From positions 1-64,000 of the forward strand of contig NZ_JAGPXX010000029.1 in the NCBI RefSeq assembly GCF_018070345.1: a stretch of 64,000 nucleotides of DNA. Direction: 5' to 3'. The translations under genes and the position numbers were made by a program. The notes under the pieces are model-generated. The model was not told where the DNA came from. It saw nothing but the letters and a program-made list of their open reading frames with translations, and made no database searches. Below are positions 25,756 to 35,163 of the stretch, one piece after another (within the stretch, counting starts at the first letter, position 1; each line of letters starts with the position of its first letter). Source of the stretch: Streptomyces sp. F63 (GTDB lineage Bacteria; Actinomycetota; Actinomycetes; Streptomycetales; Streptomycetaceae).

Positions 25756-27444
25756 TCACAGCCGGGCCAGTTCCTCCTCCAGGTCGTCCAGGCCGAGCGA
25801 GCCCAGGGAGAGGGCGGCCATGTGCCACCGCTTGGCGTCGAACGCCTCTCCGCGCGCCGTCCGGGCCGCCTCGCGGCCGCGCAGCCAGGCGCGCTCGCCG
25901 AGCTTGTAGCCGATGGCCTGGCCGGGCATGCCGAGGTAGCGGGTCAGCTCGCTCTCCACGAAGTCCGCCGGGCGTCCGGAGTGGAGCCCGAAGAACTCCC
26001 CGGCCAGTTCCGGGGTCCAGCGCTCGCCCGGGTGGAACGGGGAGTCCGCGGGGATCTCCAGCTCCAGGTGCATCCCGACGTCGATGATCACACGTACGGC
26101 CCGCATCATCTGCGCGTCCAGATAGCCGATGCGGCGCTCCGGGTCGGTGAGGAAGCCCAGTTCGTCCATGAGCCGCTCCGCGTAGAGCGCCCAGCCCTCC
26201 GCGTTGGCGCTGACGGTGCCGACGGACGCCTGGTACCGGGACAGCCGGTCGGCCACGTGGGTCCACTGCGCGAGCTGGAGGTGGTGGCCGGGCACGCCCT
26301 CGTGGTACCAGGTGGAGACCAGGTCGTAGACGGGGTAGCGGTCCTCGGCCGTGGCCGGGAGCCAGGTGAAACCGGGCCGGGAGAAGTCGGCCGAGGGCTG
26401 GGTGTAGTAGGGGGCCGCGGCGCTGCCGGCGGGGGCGATCCGGGACTCCACCCGCTTGACCCGCTCCGCGAGGTCGAAGTGGGTGCCGTCCAGGGCCTCG
26501 ATGGCCTCGTCCATCAGCTCCTGGAGCCAGTCGCGGGCCGCGTCCACACCCTCCAGGTGGTGCCCGTGCTCGTCGAGGTGGGCGATGGCCCTCCACGGGT
26601 CCTCCGCCGTGCCGGGCAGGATCCTCTCCGCCTCGGCGCGCATCTCGCCGAGCAGCCGGTGGAACTCCGACCAGCCGTAGGCGTACGCCTCGTCCAGGTC
26701 GAGATCGGTGCCGTTGTAGTAGCGGACCCAGCGGGCGTACCGCTCGCGGCCCACGATGTCCGGGGCCCCCTCGACGGCCGGGGCGTAATGGTCGCGCAGC
26801 CAGTCGCGCAGGTCCTCGAAGGCGGCCGTGGCGTGGGCCGCCGCCGTGTCCAGCTCACCGCGCAGCTCCGCCGGGCCGTCGGAGACGAACGCGGCGAACC
26901 AGCTGCGGTCGGTGCCCACCCACGCGTCGAGCTGCCCGATGACGGTGGCCACCTGGCGCGGCCCGGCCGGCAGCTGCCGCTTGAGGCCCTCGGCCAGCGC
27001 GGTGCGGTAGCCCTCCAGGCAGCCGGGCACGGCCCGCAGCCGCTCGGCGATCCTCGACCAGTCCTCGGCCGTGTCGTTCGGTGTGACGGTGAAGATGGCC
27101 CGGACCGCCTGCGGCGGCGAGAAGAGGTTGTTGAGGGCGCGCAGTCCTTCGCCGGCGTCGTGGACGGCGAGTTCGGCGGTGAGCCGTTCCCGGAGCAGGC
27201 GGGCGCAGCGGCGTTCCGCCTCGTCGTCCGCGCCCGGCCGGGCCTCCGCCTCGGCCAGCCGGTCCAGGGTGGCGCGTGCCAGGGCGGCGACGGCGTCCTG
27301 GCCGGCGGGGGAGAGGTCCGGCAGGCGGGAGTGGCTCCCGGTGACACCGAGATAGGTGCCCTCGAGGGGATCCAGTTCGACGAGGGCGTCGACGTGGGCG
27401 TCGGCGATCTGGCGGGGCAGGGGGCTGCTGGTGGTATCGGACAT
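25756..27444 (-). CDS. DUF885 family zinc peptidase-like protein
   Basis: This 562-residue protein has the DUF885 hallmark HEGVPGHH (HExxPGHH, residues about 397-404), a gluzincin-like zinc motif. Further conserved parts are NAEGWALYAERLMDELGF (third zinc ligand Glu region), IGYLDAQMMRAVRVIIDVG and MPGQAIGYKLGERAWL. No signal peptide is visible, so it is probably cytoplasmic. The family is regarded as metallopeptidases of unknown substrate. Start ATG 27444 (MSDTTSSPLPRQIADAHVDA). Confidence 0.9.
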   Translation of the reverse strand: MSDTTSSPLPRQIADAHVDALVELDPLEGTYLGVTGSHSRLPDLSPAGQDAVAALARATLDRLAEAEARPGADDEAERRCARLLRERLTAELAVHDAGEGLRALNNLFSPPQAVRAIFTVTPNDTAEDWSRIAERLRAVPGCLEGYRTALAEGLKRQLPAGPRQVATVIGQLDAWVGTDRSWFAAFVSDGPAELRGELDTAAAHATAAFEDLRDWLRDHYAPAVEGAPDIVGRERYARWVRYYNGTDLDLDEAYAYGWSEFHRLLGEMRAEAERILPGTAEDPWRAIAHLDEHGHHLEGVDAARDWLQELMDEAIEALDGTHFDLAERVKRVESRIAPAGSAAAPYYTQPSADFSRPGFTWLPATAEDRYPVYDLVSTWYHEGVPGHHLQLAQWTHVADRLSRYQASVGTVSANAEGWALYAERLMDELGFLTDPERRIGYLDAQMMRAVRVIIDVGMHLELEIPADSPFHPGERWTPELAGEFFGLHSGRPADFVESELTRYLGMPGQAIGYKLGERAWLRGREAARTARGEAFDAKRWHMAALSLGSLGLDDLEEELARL

Positions 27445-27606
27445 GCGGCCATCCTCATATGCCGGCGGCCGCTCCGTCACCACCATCCGGCGGCATGATC
27501 CTGTCGAAGGGTGTCCGATATCCGATACGTCAACTGCGGTAGACGGTGTCTGTCGGTGTCGAAAGGGCTTTCCCCCGCGGTGCTGACACGGGCGCGGAAC
27601 CCGGCG

Positions 27607-28080
27607 TCAGCCCGGGGGCAGCAGGGGCCCGCACTCCCACTGCTGGAAGATCAGCCGGGTCTCGACGCGCGCCACCTCCCGGCGGGAGGTGAACTCGTCC
27701 AGCACGAGCCGCTGCAGATCCGCCGTGCCCGTCACCGCCACATGGACCAGATAGTCGTCCGGCCCGGTCAGGTGGAACAGCGCCCGCGACTCCGGCAGCG
27801 CCCGTACCCGTTCGACGAACGGCCCGATCAGCTCCCGGCGGTGCGGCCGCACCTGGACGAGCAGCAGCGCCTCCAGACCCCGGCCCAGCTTCGCCGGGTC
27901 CAGCCGCAGCGCGTTGCCGAGGATCACACCGCTGCGGCGCAGCCGCGCCACCCGGTCCAGGCAGGTCGAGGGGGCCACGCCCACCTCGGCCGCGAGGTCC
28001 CGGTACGTGGTCCGGGCATCGTTTTGCAGCAGCCGCAGAATCTGGAGATCCACCGGATCCAGAACCACCGAATCGGACAT
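27607..28080 (-). CDS. Lrp/AsnC-family transcriptional regulator
   Basis: This 157-residue protein has an N-terminal AsnC-type winged helix (LDPVDLQILRLLQNDARTTY, LAAEVGVAPSTCLDRVARL) and a C-terminal RAM/ligand-binding domain (ALFHLTGPDDYLVHVAVTG, DEFTSRREVARVETRLIF). It is divergent, 51 bp away, from a trans-sulfuration PLP enzyme, so it probably senses a sulfur or other amino acid and controls that gene. Confidence 0.92.
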   Translation of the reverse strand: MSDSVVLDPVDLQILRLLQNDARTTYRDLAAEVGVAPSTCLDRVARLRRSGVILGNALRLDPAKLGRGLEALLLVQVRPHRRELIGPFVERVRALPESRALFHLTGPDDYLVHVAVTGTADLQRLVLDEFTSRREVARVETRLIFQQWECGPLLPPG

Positions 28081-28131
28081 CGGCCGAACGTAGCACGGGA
28101 TCCGCCCCCCAGAGCCCGGCAGGTGTTCACC

Positions 28132-29343
28132 ATGCGGTCCATGGAGACACCCTCCGGGCCCACCCCGCCCGTCCGCCGGTCCCTGTCCACCGAGGCCGTC
28201 CACGCCGGCCGCGAAGACCTCGCGGAACTCGGTCTGCACGCGCCGCCGCTCGATCTGTCCACCACCTACCCCTCGTACGACAGCCGGGCCGAGGCGGCCC
28301 GGATCGACGACTTCGCCACCACCGGCGCCCGGCCCGAGGGCCCGCCGGTCTACGCCCGCCTGGACAACCCGACCACGGCCCGGTTCGAGGCGGCCCTCGC
28401 CCGGCTGGAGGGCACCGAGAGCGCCGTCGCCTTCGCCAGCGGCATGGCCGCGCTGACCGCCTGCCTGATGGTGCGGAACAGCATGGGCCTGCGCCATGTC
28501 GTCGCCGTCCGCCCGCTGTACGGATGCAGCGACCACCTGCTGACCGCCGGGCTCCTCGGCAACGAGGTGACCTGGGTCGACCCGGCCGGCATCGCCGACG
28601 CCATCCGCCCGGACACCGGCCTGGTCCTGGTCGAGACCCCGGCCAACCCCACCCTCGCCGAACTCGACCTGGCGGCGGTCGCCCACTCCTGCGGGGCGGT
28701 GCCGCTGCTGGCGGACAACACCTTCGCCACCCCCGTGCTCCAGCGGCCCGCCGAGCAGGGTGCGCGGATCGTGCTGCACAGCGCCACCAAGTACCTGGGC
28801 GGGCACGGCGACGTGCTCGGCGGTGTGGTCGCCTGCGACGAGGAGTTCGCCCGGAAGCTGCGGCAGGTGCGCTTCGCCACCGGCGGGGTGCTCCACCCGC
28901 TCGCCGGATACCTGCTGCTGCGCGGCCTGTCCACGCTCCCGGTACGCGTCCGGGCGGCGTCGGCGACGGCCGCCGAGCTGGCGCGGCGGCTGGCGGACGA
29001 CCCGCGCGTGACCCGGGTGCGCTACCCGAAGCTCGGCGGCGCGATGGTGGCGTTCGAGACCGCGGGCGACCCGCACGAGGTGATCGCCGGAGTCCGGCTG
29101 ATCACCCCGGCGGTCAGCCTCGGCAGTGTGGACACCCTCATCCAGCACCCCGCGTCGATCAGCCACCGCATCGTCGACGCGGACGACCGGCACGCCTCGG
29201 GCGTGAGCGACCGGCTGCTGCGGATGTCGGTCGGCCTGGAGGACGCCGACGACCTCTGGGCCGACCTCGACCAGGCCCTCGACCGCGCGACGCGGGCGGG
29301 CGGCCTGGTCTCCGGCCGCAGCGGCGACACGGCCACCGGATAG
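28132..29343 (+). CDS. Trans-sulfuration family PLP enzyme (cystathionine/methionine lyase type)
   Basis: This 403-residue Cys/Met-metabolism PLP enzyme has VYARLDNPTTARFEAALARLEG, VAFASGMAALTA, VETPANPTLAELDL, LADNTFATPVLQRP and the PLP lysine in LHSATKYLGGHGDVLGG. The substrate cannot be fixed by eye: cystathionine gamma-lyase, methionine gamma-lyase and gamma-synthase are all possible. The divergent Lrp-type regulator favours an amino acid catabolic lyase. GGCAGG lies about 8 nt before the ATG at 28132; an in-frame ATG follows at 28141. Confidence 0.88.
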   Translation: MRSMETPSGPTPPVRRSLSTEAVHAGREDLAELGLHAPPLDLSTTYPSYDSRAEAARIDDFATTGARPEGPPVYARLDNPTTARFEAALARLEGTESAVAFASGMAALTACLMVRNSMGLRHVVAVRPLYGCSDHLLTAGLLGNEVTWVDPAGIADAIRPDTGLVLVETPANPTLAELDLAAVAHSCGAVPLLADNTFATPVLQRPAEQGARIVLHSATKYLGGHGDVLGGVVACDEEFARKLRQVRFATGGVLHPLAGYLLLRGLSTLPVRVRAASATAAELARRLADDPRVTRVRYPKLGGAMVAFETAGDPHEVIAGVRLITPAVSLGSVDTLIQHPASISHRIVDADDRHASGVSDRLLRMSVGLEDADDLWADLDQALDRATRAGGLVSGRSGDTATG

Positions 29344-29366
29344 CCCGGCGCGCCCGCCGGACGGGT

Positions 29367-30866
29367 TCAGCGCCCGGCCGGCGCGTACGGGCCGTGCGGC
29401 GGGCGGGAGCCCGGGGACTGCGGACGGTCCGCGGTCCGGGCGAGGCGGGCGGTGATGACGAGCGTGCCCTCCTCGACCTGGTAGTCGAGGGGGAGACCCA
29501 GACCGCGCATGGCGGCGACCATCCCGGTGTTGCCGGACTGGGTGACGGCGTAGACGCTCTCGCAACCCGCCTCGCCCGCCAGGGCGGCCAGCCGCCGCAG
29601 CAGCTCACCGCCGATGCCCCGGCGCTGCCAGGCGTCCTCGACGAGCAGCGCGACCTCGGTCTCGTCCCCGTCCCACATCAGATGGCCGAGCGCCACCAGA
29701 CGGCCGGACGCCGTCTGCACCGCCAGCGTGCGGCCGAAGCGCGGGCTGAGCAGATGGGCCAGATAGCGGTCGGCGTCCTTGACCGGGCCGTGGTACCGCT
29801 TCCGGAGGGTCTCGGGGGAGCAGCGCTCGTGCATCTCCCGGGCGGCCGGGATGTCGGCGGTGTCCGCCCGGCGCACCGTGATCTCGCTGCCGCCCGGCAG
29901 TGTCCACACGTCGCGGCCGCGCGGCATCCGGGGTCCGAGGCGCGCGTCGAGCCCCACGAGCGCGCGGGCGCGGGCGAACTCGGCCGGGGTGAACGGCAGA
30001 TACGGGCGCTCGATGCTGATCGTGCCGCCGGAGGGGTCCCGCAGCCGCATGACGGTCTCCTCCAGGGCGCCCTCGCGCGGTACCTCCCGCTCCCCGGTCC
30101 CCGCGGCCCGCGGGGTGCCCGGGCGGGCCTGCCGGGGCTGCGAACGGATGGTGCAGCGTCCCAGCAACTCTCGCAGGGCGAGCGGGAGTTCGGCGGCGTC
30201 CAGGGCGGTGCGGGTGGCGAGGTTCAGCACCCGGGTGGGGGTGTCGACCAGATCGTGGGCGTCGGCGCGCTCCGTCCAGGTGTGCCGGCCGCCGGCCGCT
30301 GAGATCTCCCGGCCGAGGTCCGCGGGGGCCAGGCCGGCGGGTGCGCGGAGCAGGAACTCGTCGACGGTGCCGTCGGAGAGCGGGTGCGTCTGCAGGGCCA
30401 GGATGTCCACCCGGCGGCGGGCCAGCGCGGTGCACAGGGCGGCGAGGCTGCCCGGGGTGTCCCGCACCGTCGTCCGCACCCGCCACAGGGCGGTGCCGTG
30501 CGGGGCCGTGCCGTCACCGGTGCCCTCCGCGCCGTCCCCGCCCTCGTCCGCGTGGCCGTCACCGGGCACGGCTCCGGTGGTGGCCCGGCCGGCGGGGCCG
30601 CTCTCCGCGCCGTCCGGCCCGCCGCCGGCCGTCGCCTCCGGGGGTGAGTGGCCGTGGCGGTGGGACCACCAGCTGTGGAAGGCGGCCGTGGCGGCGAGGG
30701 CGACCGCCGAGGCGACGAGCAGCACCGGGCCGTCGGGACCGTGGGCGATCATGTTCGCGATCGCGTCGGCGACCGCGACGGCGGTGAAGAGCGCGGCCAG
30801 TTCGACGAGGTCCCGCCGCCAGTGATGGCGGCGGCGGGCGGGCTTCGCGGGTGTCACATCGGTCAT
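29367..30866 (-). CDS. Membrane-anchored ACT-GNAT fusion protein
   Basis: This 499-residue three-part protein begins with a cytoplasmic basic start and two membrane helices (residues about 20-62: VELAALFTAVAVADAIANMI, PVLLVASAVALAATAAF). A Gly/Asp linker follows, then an ACT domain (about 130-205: VRTTVRDTPGSLAALCTALA, VDILALQTHPL). The C-terminus is a GNAT acetyltransferase domain (about 335-470: WTLPGGSEITVRRADTADIP, DAWQRRGIGGELLRRLA). ACT domains bind amino acids, so acetylation may be controlled by an amino acid. The start is the ATG at 30866; another ATG lies six codons upstream. Confidence 0.8.
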   Translation of the reverse strand: MTDVTPAKPARRRHHWRRDLVELAALFTAVAVADAIANMIAHGPDGPVLLVASAVALAATAAFHSWWSHRHGHSPPEATAGGGPDGAESGPAGRATTGAVPGDGHADEGGDGAEGTGDGTAPHGTALWRVRTTVRDTPGSLAALCTALARRRVDILALQTHPLSDGTVDEFLLRAPAGLAPADLGREISAAGGRHTWTERADAHDLVDTPTRVLNLATRTALDAAELPLALRELLGRCTIRSQPRQARPGTPRAAGTGEREVPREGALEETVMRLRDPSGGTISIERPYLPFTPAEFARARALVGLDARLGPRMPRGRDVWTLPGGSEITVRRADTADIPAAREMHERCSPETLRKRYHGPVKDADRYLAHLLSPRFGRTLAVQTASGRLVALGHLMWDGDETEVALLVEDAWQRRGIGGELLRRLAALAGEAGCESVYAVTQSGNTGMVAAMRGLGLPLDYQVEEGTLVITARLARTADRPQSPGSRPPHGPYAPAGR

Positions 30867-31753
30867 GGTCCCACCGTGACCCATCGCTGTTGCGTGATCA
30901 CGAACGAACTGTGACCGCCTGGTTAAGCCGCCTTCCGGGCTCCGTACGCCGATGGCGAGGAAAGCGGCCAACGCGGCGGAACGCGCCATTCGCCGGGATG
31001 GCGTGCCGGGCGGCGGGGGGAGACGCCGGCCGCCCGGCAGCCGGGCGAGCCCCGGCGGACGCGCCGCCCGGACCGTCCCGGCGCCCGGCGCCGCGGCGTT
31101 CCGGCACCGTTGGGGGTCCGCGTCCCGCCCTGCCGCGCGTACGGCCCGGTGCTTCCCGGCCGGGGCCGCGCCGGGGGGTGCCCCCGCCTCCGTCCGGCAC
31201 CCGCGGGCGGGGCGGAAACGCGGCGGGGGCAGGGGATCCGGTACCGGCGGTGAGCCGCGCCGCCCGCCCTGCTCCCGGCCCGGTCCGCGGACCGGGAGCA
31301 GGGCGGGCGGGGAGCACGGCGCCGGGACCACCAGCCGGCGGGGACCGCGCCAACGAGCTCGTGCATGGCCGGCGGTGAGGCGTCGCCCCGTGCCCGGGCC
31401 GGCGGGCCGAGCAGACCGCCGTCCCGGCCCGGCGCCACGGATGACGGGCGGAGACGACAGAAATCGTGCACTGATCGCGTCATGGCCGGGACGCTGGACC
31501 GGGGCACTCGCATCGACTCCGCTACCCGGGTTCCGGTGACCGCGGGCCGGGCACGCAACGACGTTCCGCCGGGCCGGCCGCGGGGCGTTCCGTCCGGCCG
31601 CCGGGACCGTGTCCTCACGGCTCCGGAACGACGGCACGACGGGACGCGGCCCGCCTCCGGGGAGCGGGCACGCCGGTGCCGGTGCCGGTGGTCGTCCGGG
31701 CGCCGGGTGCGCGGACCGGGGCGGTGACCGCGTCCCCGCGTCCGGCGTGCCCG
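30867..31753. other. Long gene-free stretch
   Basis: Nearly 890 bp hold no convincing gene on either strand. The open frames are products of extreme GC, being rich in Arg, Pro and Gly, with no ribosome binding site and no recognisable domain. The stretch must contain the promoter of the ACT-GNAT gene near its left end and the phoD terminator at its right end. A large perfect hairpin is at 31261-31309. It may be decayed coding DNA or carry an untranslated RNA. Confidence 0.5.
31261..31309. repeat. Perfect 18-bp inverted repeat in the gene-free stretch
   Basis: Arms CGCCCGCCCTGCTCCCGG (31261-31278) and CCGGGAGCAGGGCGGGCG (31292-31309) are exactly complementary, with a 13-nt loop. It is almost 500 bp from any gene end and has no T-tract. 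Confidence 0.8.
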
Positions 31754-31781
31754 CCGCCCCGGGCCCGTACGCCCGGGGCGG
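31754..31781 (-). terminator. Terminator hairpin after phoD
   Basis: The 11-bp stem CCGCCCCGGGC / GCCCGGGGCGG with a 6-nt loop lies 24 bp beyond the phoD stop codon. Confidence 0.7.
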
Positions 31782-31805
31782 GGAGGAGCAGCGCCGGATT
31801 GGCGG

Positions 31806-33386
31806 CTACTGCCCCACCAGTCCCGGCTGGAGGACCTTGGTGAAGTGCACCGTGCCGCCCTCCTCGATCAGCCGCACCGTCAGTTCACCGCTTGAGCCGT
31901 CGATCTCCACCTCGCCGTAGTGCTGACCGCCCTCGAGCGGCGACACGTTGGCCCGGTCGGGGGCCTTCACGAAGACCTGGTCCGGGCCGAAGGTGCCGTC
32001 CAGGCCGACCGCCGGGAAGCCGCCCGCGTTGAGCGGTCCCGACACGAACTCCCAGAAGGGGGCGAAGTCCTGGAAGGCGGCCCGCGACGGCTCGTAGTGG
32101 TGCGCGGCGGTGTAGTGCACGTCGGCGGTCAGCCAGACCGTGCCGGTGATCCGGTGGTGCCTGATGTGCCGCAGCAGTTCGGCGATCTGCAGTTCGCGGC
32201 CCAGCGGCGCGCCCGGGTCGCCCTGCGCCACGGCCTCGTAGTCGGCCTTGCCGTCGGCCACGACCAGCCCGAGCGGCATGTCGGAGGCGATCACCTTCCA
32301 CACCGCCCGGGAGCGGGACAGCTCCCGCTTGAGCCAGGCGAGCTGCTCCGCCCCGAGGATGCCCTCCTCCTCCCGCGGCTGCCGGCCGGGCGAGTTGGCG
32401 TTGCGGTACGTGCGCATGTCGATCACGAAGACATCGAGGAGCGGCCCGTGGTGCACCACCCGGTGCAGCCGGCCGTCGCCGTCGGGGCGCAGCGTGCGCA
32501 CGGGGAAGTACTCCGCGAACGCCCGCCGGGAGCGGGCCGCGAGCACGTCCACGCGCTTCTCGGTGTAGCGGTCGTCGGCGAGGATCTCGCCCGGGTACCA
32601 GTTGTTGACCACCTCGTGGTCGTCCCACTGGACGATGCCCGGGACACGGGCGTTGAAGCGGCGCAGGTTCTCCGCCAGCAGGTTGTAGCGGAAGGCGCCG
32701 CGGTACTCGTCCAGGGTCTCGGCGACCTTGGACTTCTCCTCGGTGGTGACGTTCCGCCAGACCCGGCCGTCGGGCAGGGTGACCGACGGCTGGATCGGGC
32801 CGTCCGCGTAGACCGTGTCGCCACTGTTGAGGAAGAAGTCCGGGTCGCGGCGCAGCATCTCGTCGAAGACGGGAAAACCGCCGCGGTCGGGGTTGATGCC
32901 CCAGCCCTGCCCCGCGAGATCGCCCGACCACAGGAACCGCACCCCCTGGCGGCGGCGGGCCGGTGCCGTGCGGAAGCTGCCGTGGACCGGCTCGCCGGTG
33001 CGCCGCGGGTCGTGCGGGTCGGCGAGCAGCACCCGGTAGTGGATCTCCTCGCCGGCCGGCAGCCCCTGCAGCGGTGTGGTCCCGGTGAAGTCCGTGCCCG
33101 GGCCCAGCAGGGGCCCCATCCGCCGCCGGACGTTCCGGAACGACTCCGTCGCCGAGGTCTCGACGATCATCCGGGCCGGCCGGTCCGAGCGGACCCACAC
33201 CAGCCCGGACGAGGCGGTCACATCACCGGTCTGCACCCCCCACCGCGCGGCCGGCCGCCCCGACCGCGCCTGGGCGGGGGCTGCCGCGAGCCCGGCCGCG
33301 CCGGGTAGTGCGAGCGCGGCCGAGGCGGCCGCACCCCCTCGCAGAACCGACCGCCGCCCGACGAATCCCCTGGGTTCCCGCGCCAT
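31806..33386 (-). CDS. phoD: PhoD-type alkaline phosphatase/phosphodiesterase, Tat-exported
   Basis: This 526-residue protein has a Tat signal peptide (GRRSVLRGGAAASAALALPG, cleavage near residue 38). A PhoD N-terminal domain comes next, and then the metallophosphatase core with WSGDLAGQGWG, LNSGDTVYADGP, VQWDDHEVVNNWYPGE and WLTADVHYTAAHHYEP. PhoD enzymes use Fe/Ca to release phosphate from phosphodiesters and monoesters outside the cell. In Streptomyces they are usually under PhoP control; no PHO box was identified here. The start is the ATG at 33386. Confidence 0.92.
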   Translation of the reverse strand: MAREPRGFVGRRSVLRGGAAASAALALPGAAGLAAAPAQARSGRPAARWGVQTGDVTASSGLVWVRSDRPARMIVETSATESFRNVRRRMGPLLGPGTDFTGTTPLQGLPAGEEIHYRVLLADPHDPRRTGEPVHGSFRTAPARRRQGVRFLWSGDLAGQGWGINPDRGGFPVFDEMLRRDPDFFLNSGDTVYADGPIQPSVTLPDGRVWRNVTTEEKSKVAETLDEYRGAFRYNLLAENLRRFNARVPGIVQWDDHEVVNNWYPGEILADDRYTEKRVDVLAARSRRAFAEYFPVRTLRPDGDGRLHRVVHHGPLLDVFVIDMRTYRNANSPGRQPREEEGILGAEQLAWLKRELSRSRAVWKVIASDMPLGLVVADGKADYEAVAQGDPGAPLGRELQIAELLRHIRHHRITGTVWLTADVHYTAAHHYEPSRAAFQDFAPFWEFVSGPLNAGGFPAVGLDGTFGPDQVFVKAPDRANVSPLEGGQHYGEVEIDGSSGELTVRLIEEGGTVHFTKVLQPGLVGQ

Positions 33387-33596
33387 GTGGTGCCTCCTGT
33401 CGTACCGGTCCGCCCCGGCCTCGGGTCTCCGCGGCGCACGGGGCGGTGTCTGCTGTGCAAGGGATTGCTATCGGCGCCGGATGCCGCACGCCCGAACGGA
33501 CAGTGAACAACCGGGTGGGGCCCGGAGGAAGGAGGCCGCACGGCGGGGGCGCCGGACACGGGGAACCGGGCGGCCCCGGCCGTTCCCCCGGCCGGC

Positions 33597-34343
33597 TCAG
33601 AGGCCGCCCGAGACGCGCAGCACGGCGCCCGTCGTGTAGGACGCCTCGGGGGAGAGCAGCCAGGCGACGGCGCCCGCGATCTCCTCCGGCTCACCGGGGC
33701 GCCGCATCGGCACCCGCTCCGGGTCCCGCCAGGGACGCTCCGGATCCCCCATCGCGGCGTGCATACCGGTGAGGATCATCCCGGGCTGTACGGAGTTGAC
33801 GCGGATGCCCTCGGCCGCCACCTCCTTGGCGAGCCCGTTCGTCATCGCGTCCACGGCGGCCTTGGTCGCCGCGTAGTGGACGTACTCGCCGGGGCTGCCG
33901 GTGGTGGAGGCGCCCGAGGAGATGTTGACGATCGCGCCGCCCGCGCCGCCGTAGCGGGTCGACATGTCCCGCACCGCCCGGCGCGCGCAGAGCAGGGTGC
34001 CCATGACGTTGACGTCGACGACCCGCCGCATCACCTCGGGGCCGGTCTCGGCGAACCGGCCGAGCGGCCCGGTGATCCCGGCGTTGTTGACGAGGCCGGT
34101 GACCGGGCCCAGTTCGGCGCCCACCGTGTCGAACAGCGACTCGACCTGTTCCGCCACGCTGGTGTCCACCCGCACCGTCACACAGGCGACGCCCCGGGCG
34201 CGCACCGCCGCGGCCGTCTCCTCCGCCGCCTCCCGCGCCTTCTCGTAGCCGATGCCGATCGCGTGTCCGGCGCGCGCGAGACGGACGGCGACCGCCGCTC
34301 CGATACCGCGCCCGCCGCCCGTGACGACGGTGACCTGACCCAT
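33597..34343 (-). CDS. SDR-family oxidoreductase
   Basis: This 248-residue classical short-chain dehydrogenase/reductase has the cofactor motif VTGGGRGIGAAVA (TGxxxGxG), NNAG at LVNNAGITGPLG, catalytic Ser in IVNISSGAS, YxxxK in YVHYAATKAAVD and the PG motif in VNSVQPGMILTGMH. The fold and motifs match FabG-like enzymes. RVDTS at strand 3 suggests NADP or NAD use cannot be fixed. The substrate is unknown. It is divergent from the TTA-containing gene. Confidence 0.9.
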   Translation of the reverse strand: MGQVTVVTGGGRGIGAAVAVRLARAGHAIGIGYEKAREAAEETAAAVRARGVACVTVRVDTSVAEQVESLFDTVGAELGPVTGLVNNAGITGPLGRFAETGPEVMRRVVDVNVMGTLLCARRAVRDMSTRYGGAGGAIVNISSGASTTGSPGEYVHYAATKAAVDAMTNGLAKEVAAEGIRVNSVQPGMILTGMHAAMGDPERPWRDPERVPMRRPGEPEEIAGAVAWLLSPEASYTTGAVLRVSGGL

Positions 34344-34449
34344 GTCCCACCTCCGTGTGCCGGCTGCCGGAAGCCTGCCACACCGGCCCGGGAGCCCGAC
34401 TCCGTTGCCCCGGGGGCGCGTTGTCGGTGCGGGGAGGTTCACTGGAACC

Positions 34450-35025
34450 ATGAGCACAGCGGAACAGCTCGCGGTGATCGACCAGTTGTGCGCCCGTCCT
34501 CTCCCGGCGGCGCCCGGCGGCCCCTTCCGTGCCGGGGAGGGCGGGCCGGCCTTCCACCTGGCCGATCTGCGGGTGGGCGCGGAGTGCCGGGAGGACGACG
34601 GCTTCGGGACGCGGGAGGCGGAGGAGCAGTTGGAGGCCGAGTGCGAGGCGCTGGTCTTCGTGCTGTCCCGGCGCTGGGGCGAGCCGCAGCGGCTGGACCT
34701 CATCGAGTACCTCGTACGGTCGGCCGGGGGCGAGCCGGTTCCCGAGCCGCTGGCGACCCTCTGCGGCTGTGTCGGTGTGCTGTACGCCTGGCGGGCCGGC
34801 GACCGCTGGCTCGCCGTCGGACTCGGCCGGCAGGACCGCGAGTTACCGCTCCGGCTGCTGGCGGTCGCGGCGGCGGAGGACCCGGAGGGTACGGCCCGGG
34901 AACGCCCCGGCCGCCCGGAGGGCGGGGGTGACGCGGGCGCCGGACCGCCACCGGCCGCCGCCGATGTGTCTCATTCGAGCGGATGTACGTCGAACGGGCG
35001 GCCTAGGCCGAATCGTTACCGCTGA
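34450..35025 (+). CDS. Hypothetical protein with a TTA codon
   Basis: I do not recognise this 191-residue protein. It has an N-terminal part with VIDQLCARPLPAAPGG, an acidic middle (TREAEEQLEAECEALVFVLS), CGCVGVLYAWRAGDRWLAVG, and a disordered C-terminal tail from about residue 150. Leu132 is encoded by TTA (34843-34845), the rare codon read by the bldA tRNA in Streptomyces, so production may depend on developmental stage. The ATG at 34450 is 106 bp from the divergent SDR gene. Confidence 0.75.
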   Translation: MSTAEQLAVIDQLCARPLPAAPGGPFRAGEGGPAFHLADLRVGAECREDDGFGTREAEEQLEAECEALVFVLSRRWGEPQRLDLIEYLVRSAGGEPVPEPLATLCGCVGVLYAWRAGDRWLAVGLGRQDRELPLRLLAVAAAEDPEGTARERPGRPEGGGDAGAGPPPAAADVSHSSGCTSNGRPRPNRYR

Positions 35026-35163
35026 TCAACCCGTGACCAAAGGGGCATCGGAGGGGTAAAGGGGCCGGATTCCCGGCCACGTGGCTTGACCGATACGAAC
35101 AGATGGCTGGAAGCTGTGGCGTCACCCCCCGCTTCCGGCGCTTTCTCGAAAATCTGGTGATCC

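Noticed and set aside
30923..31618. 231-codon ORF in the gene-free stretch
   Set aside because: It is almost entirely Arg, Pro, Gly and Ala, with no ribosome binding site, domain or matching neighbours. Frames this long arise by chance at such GC.
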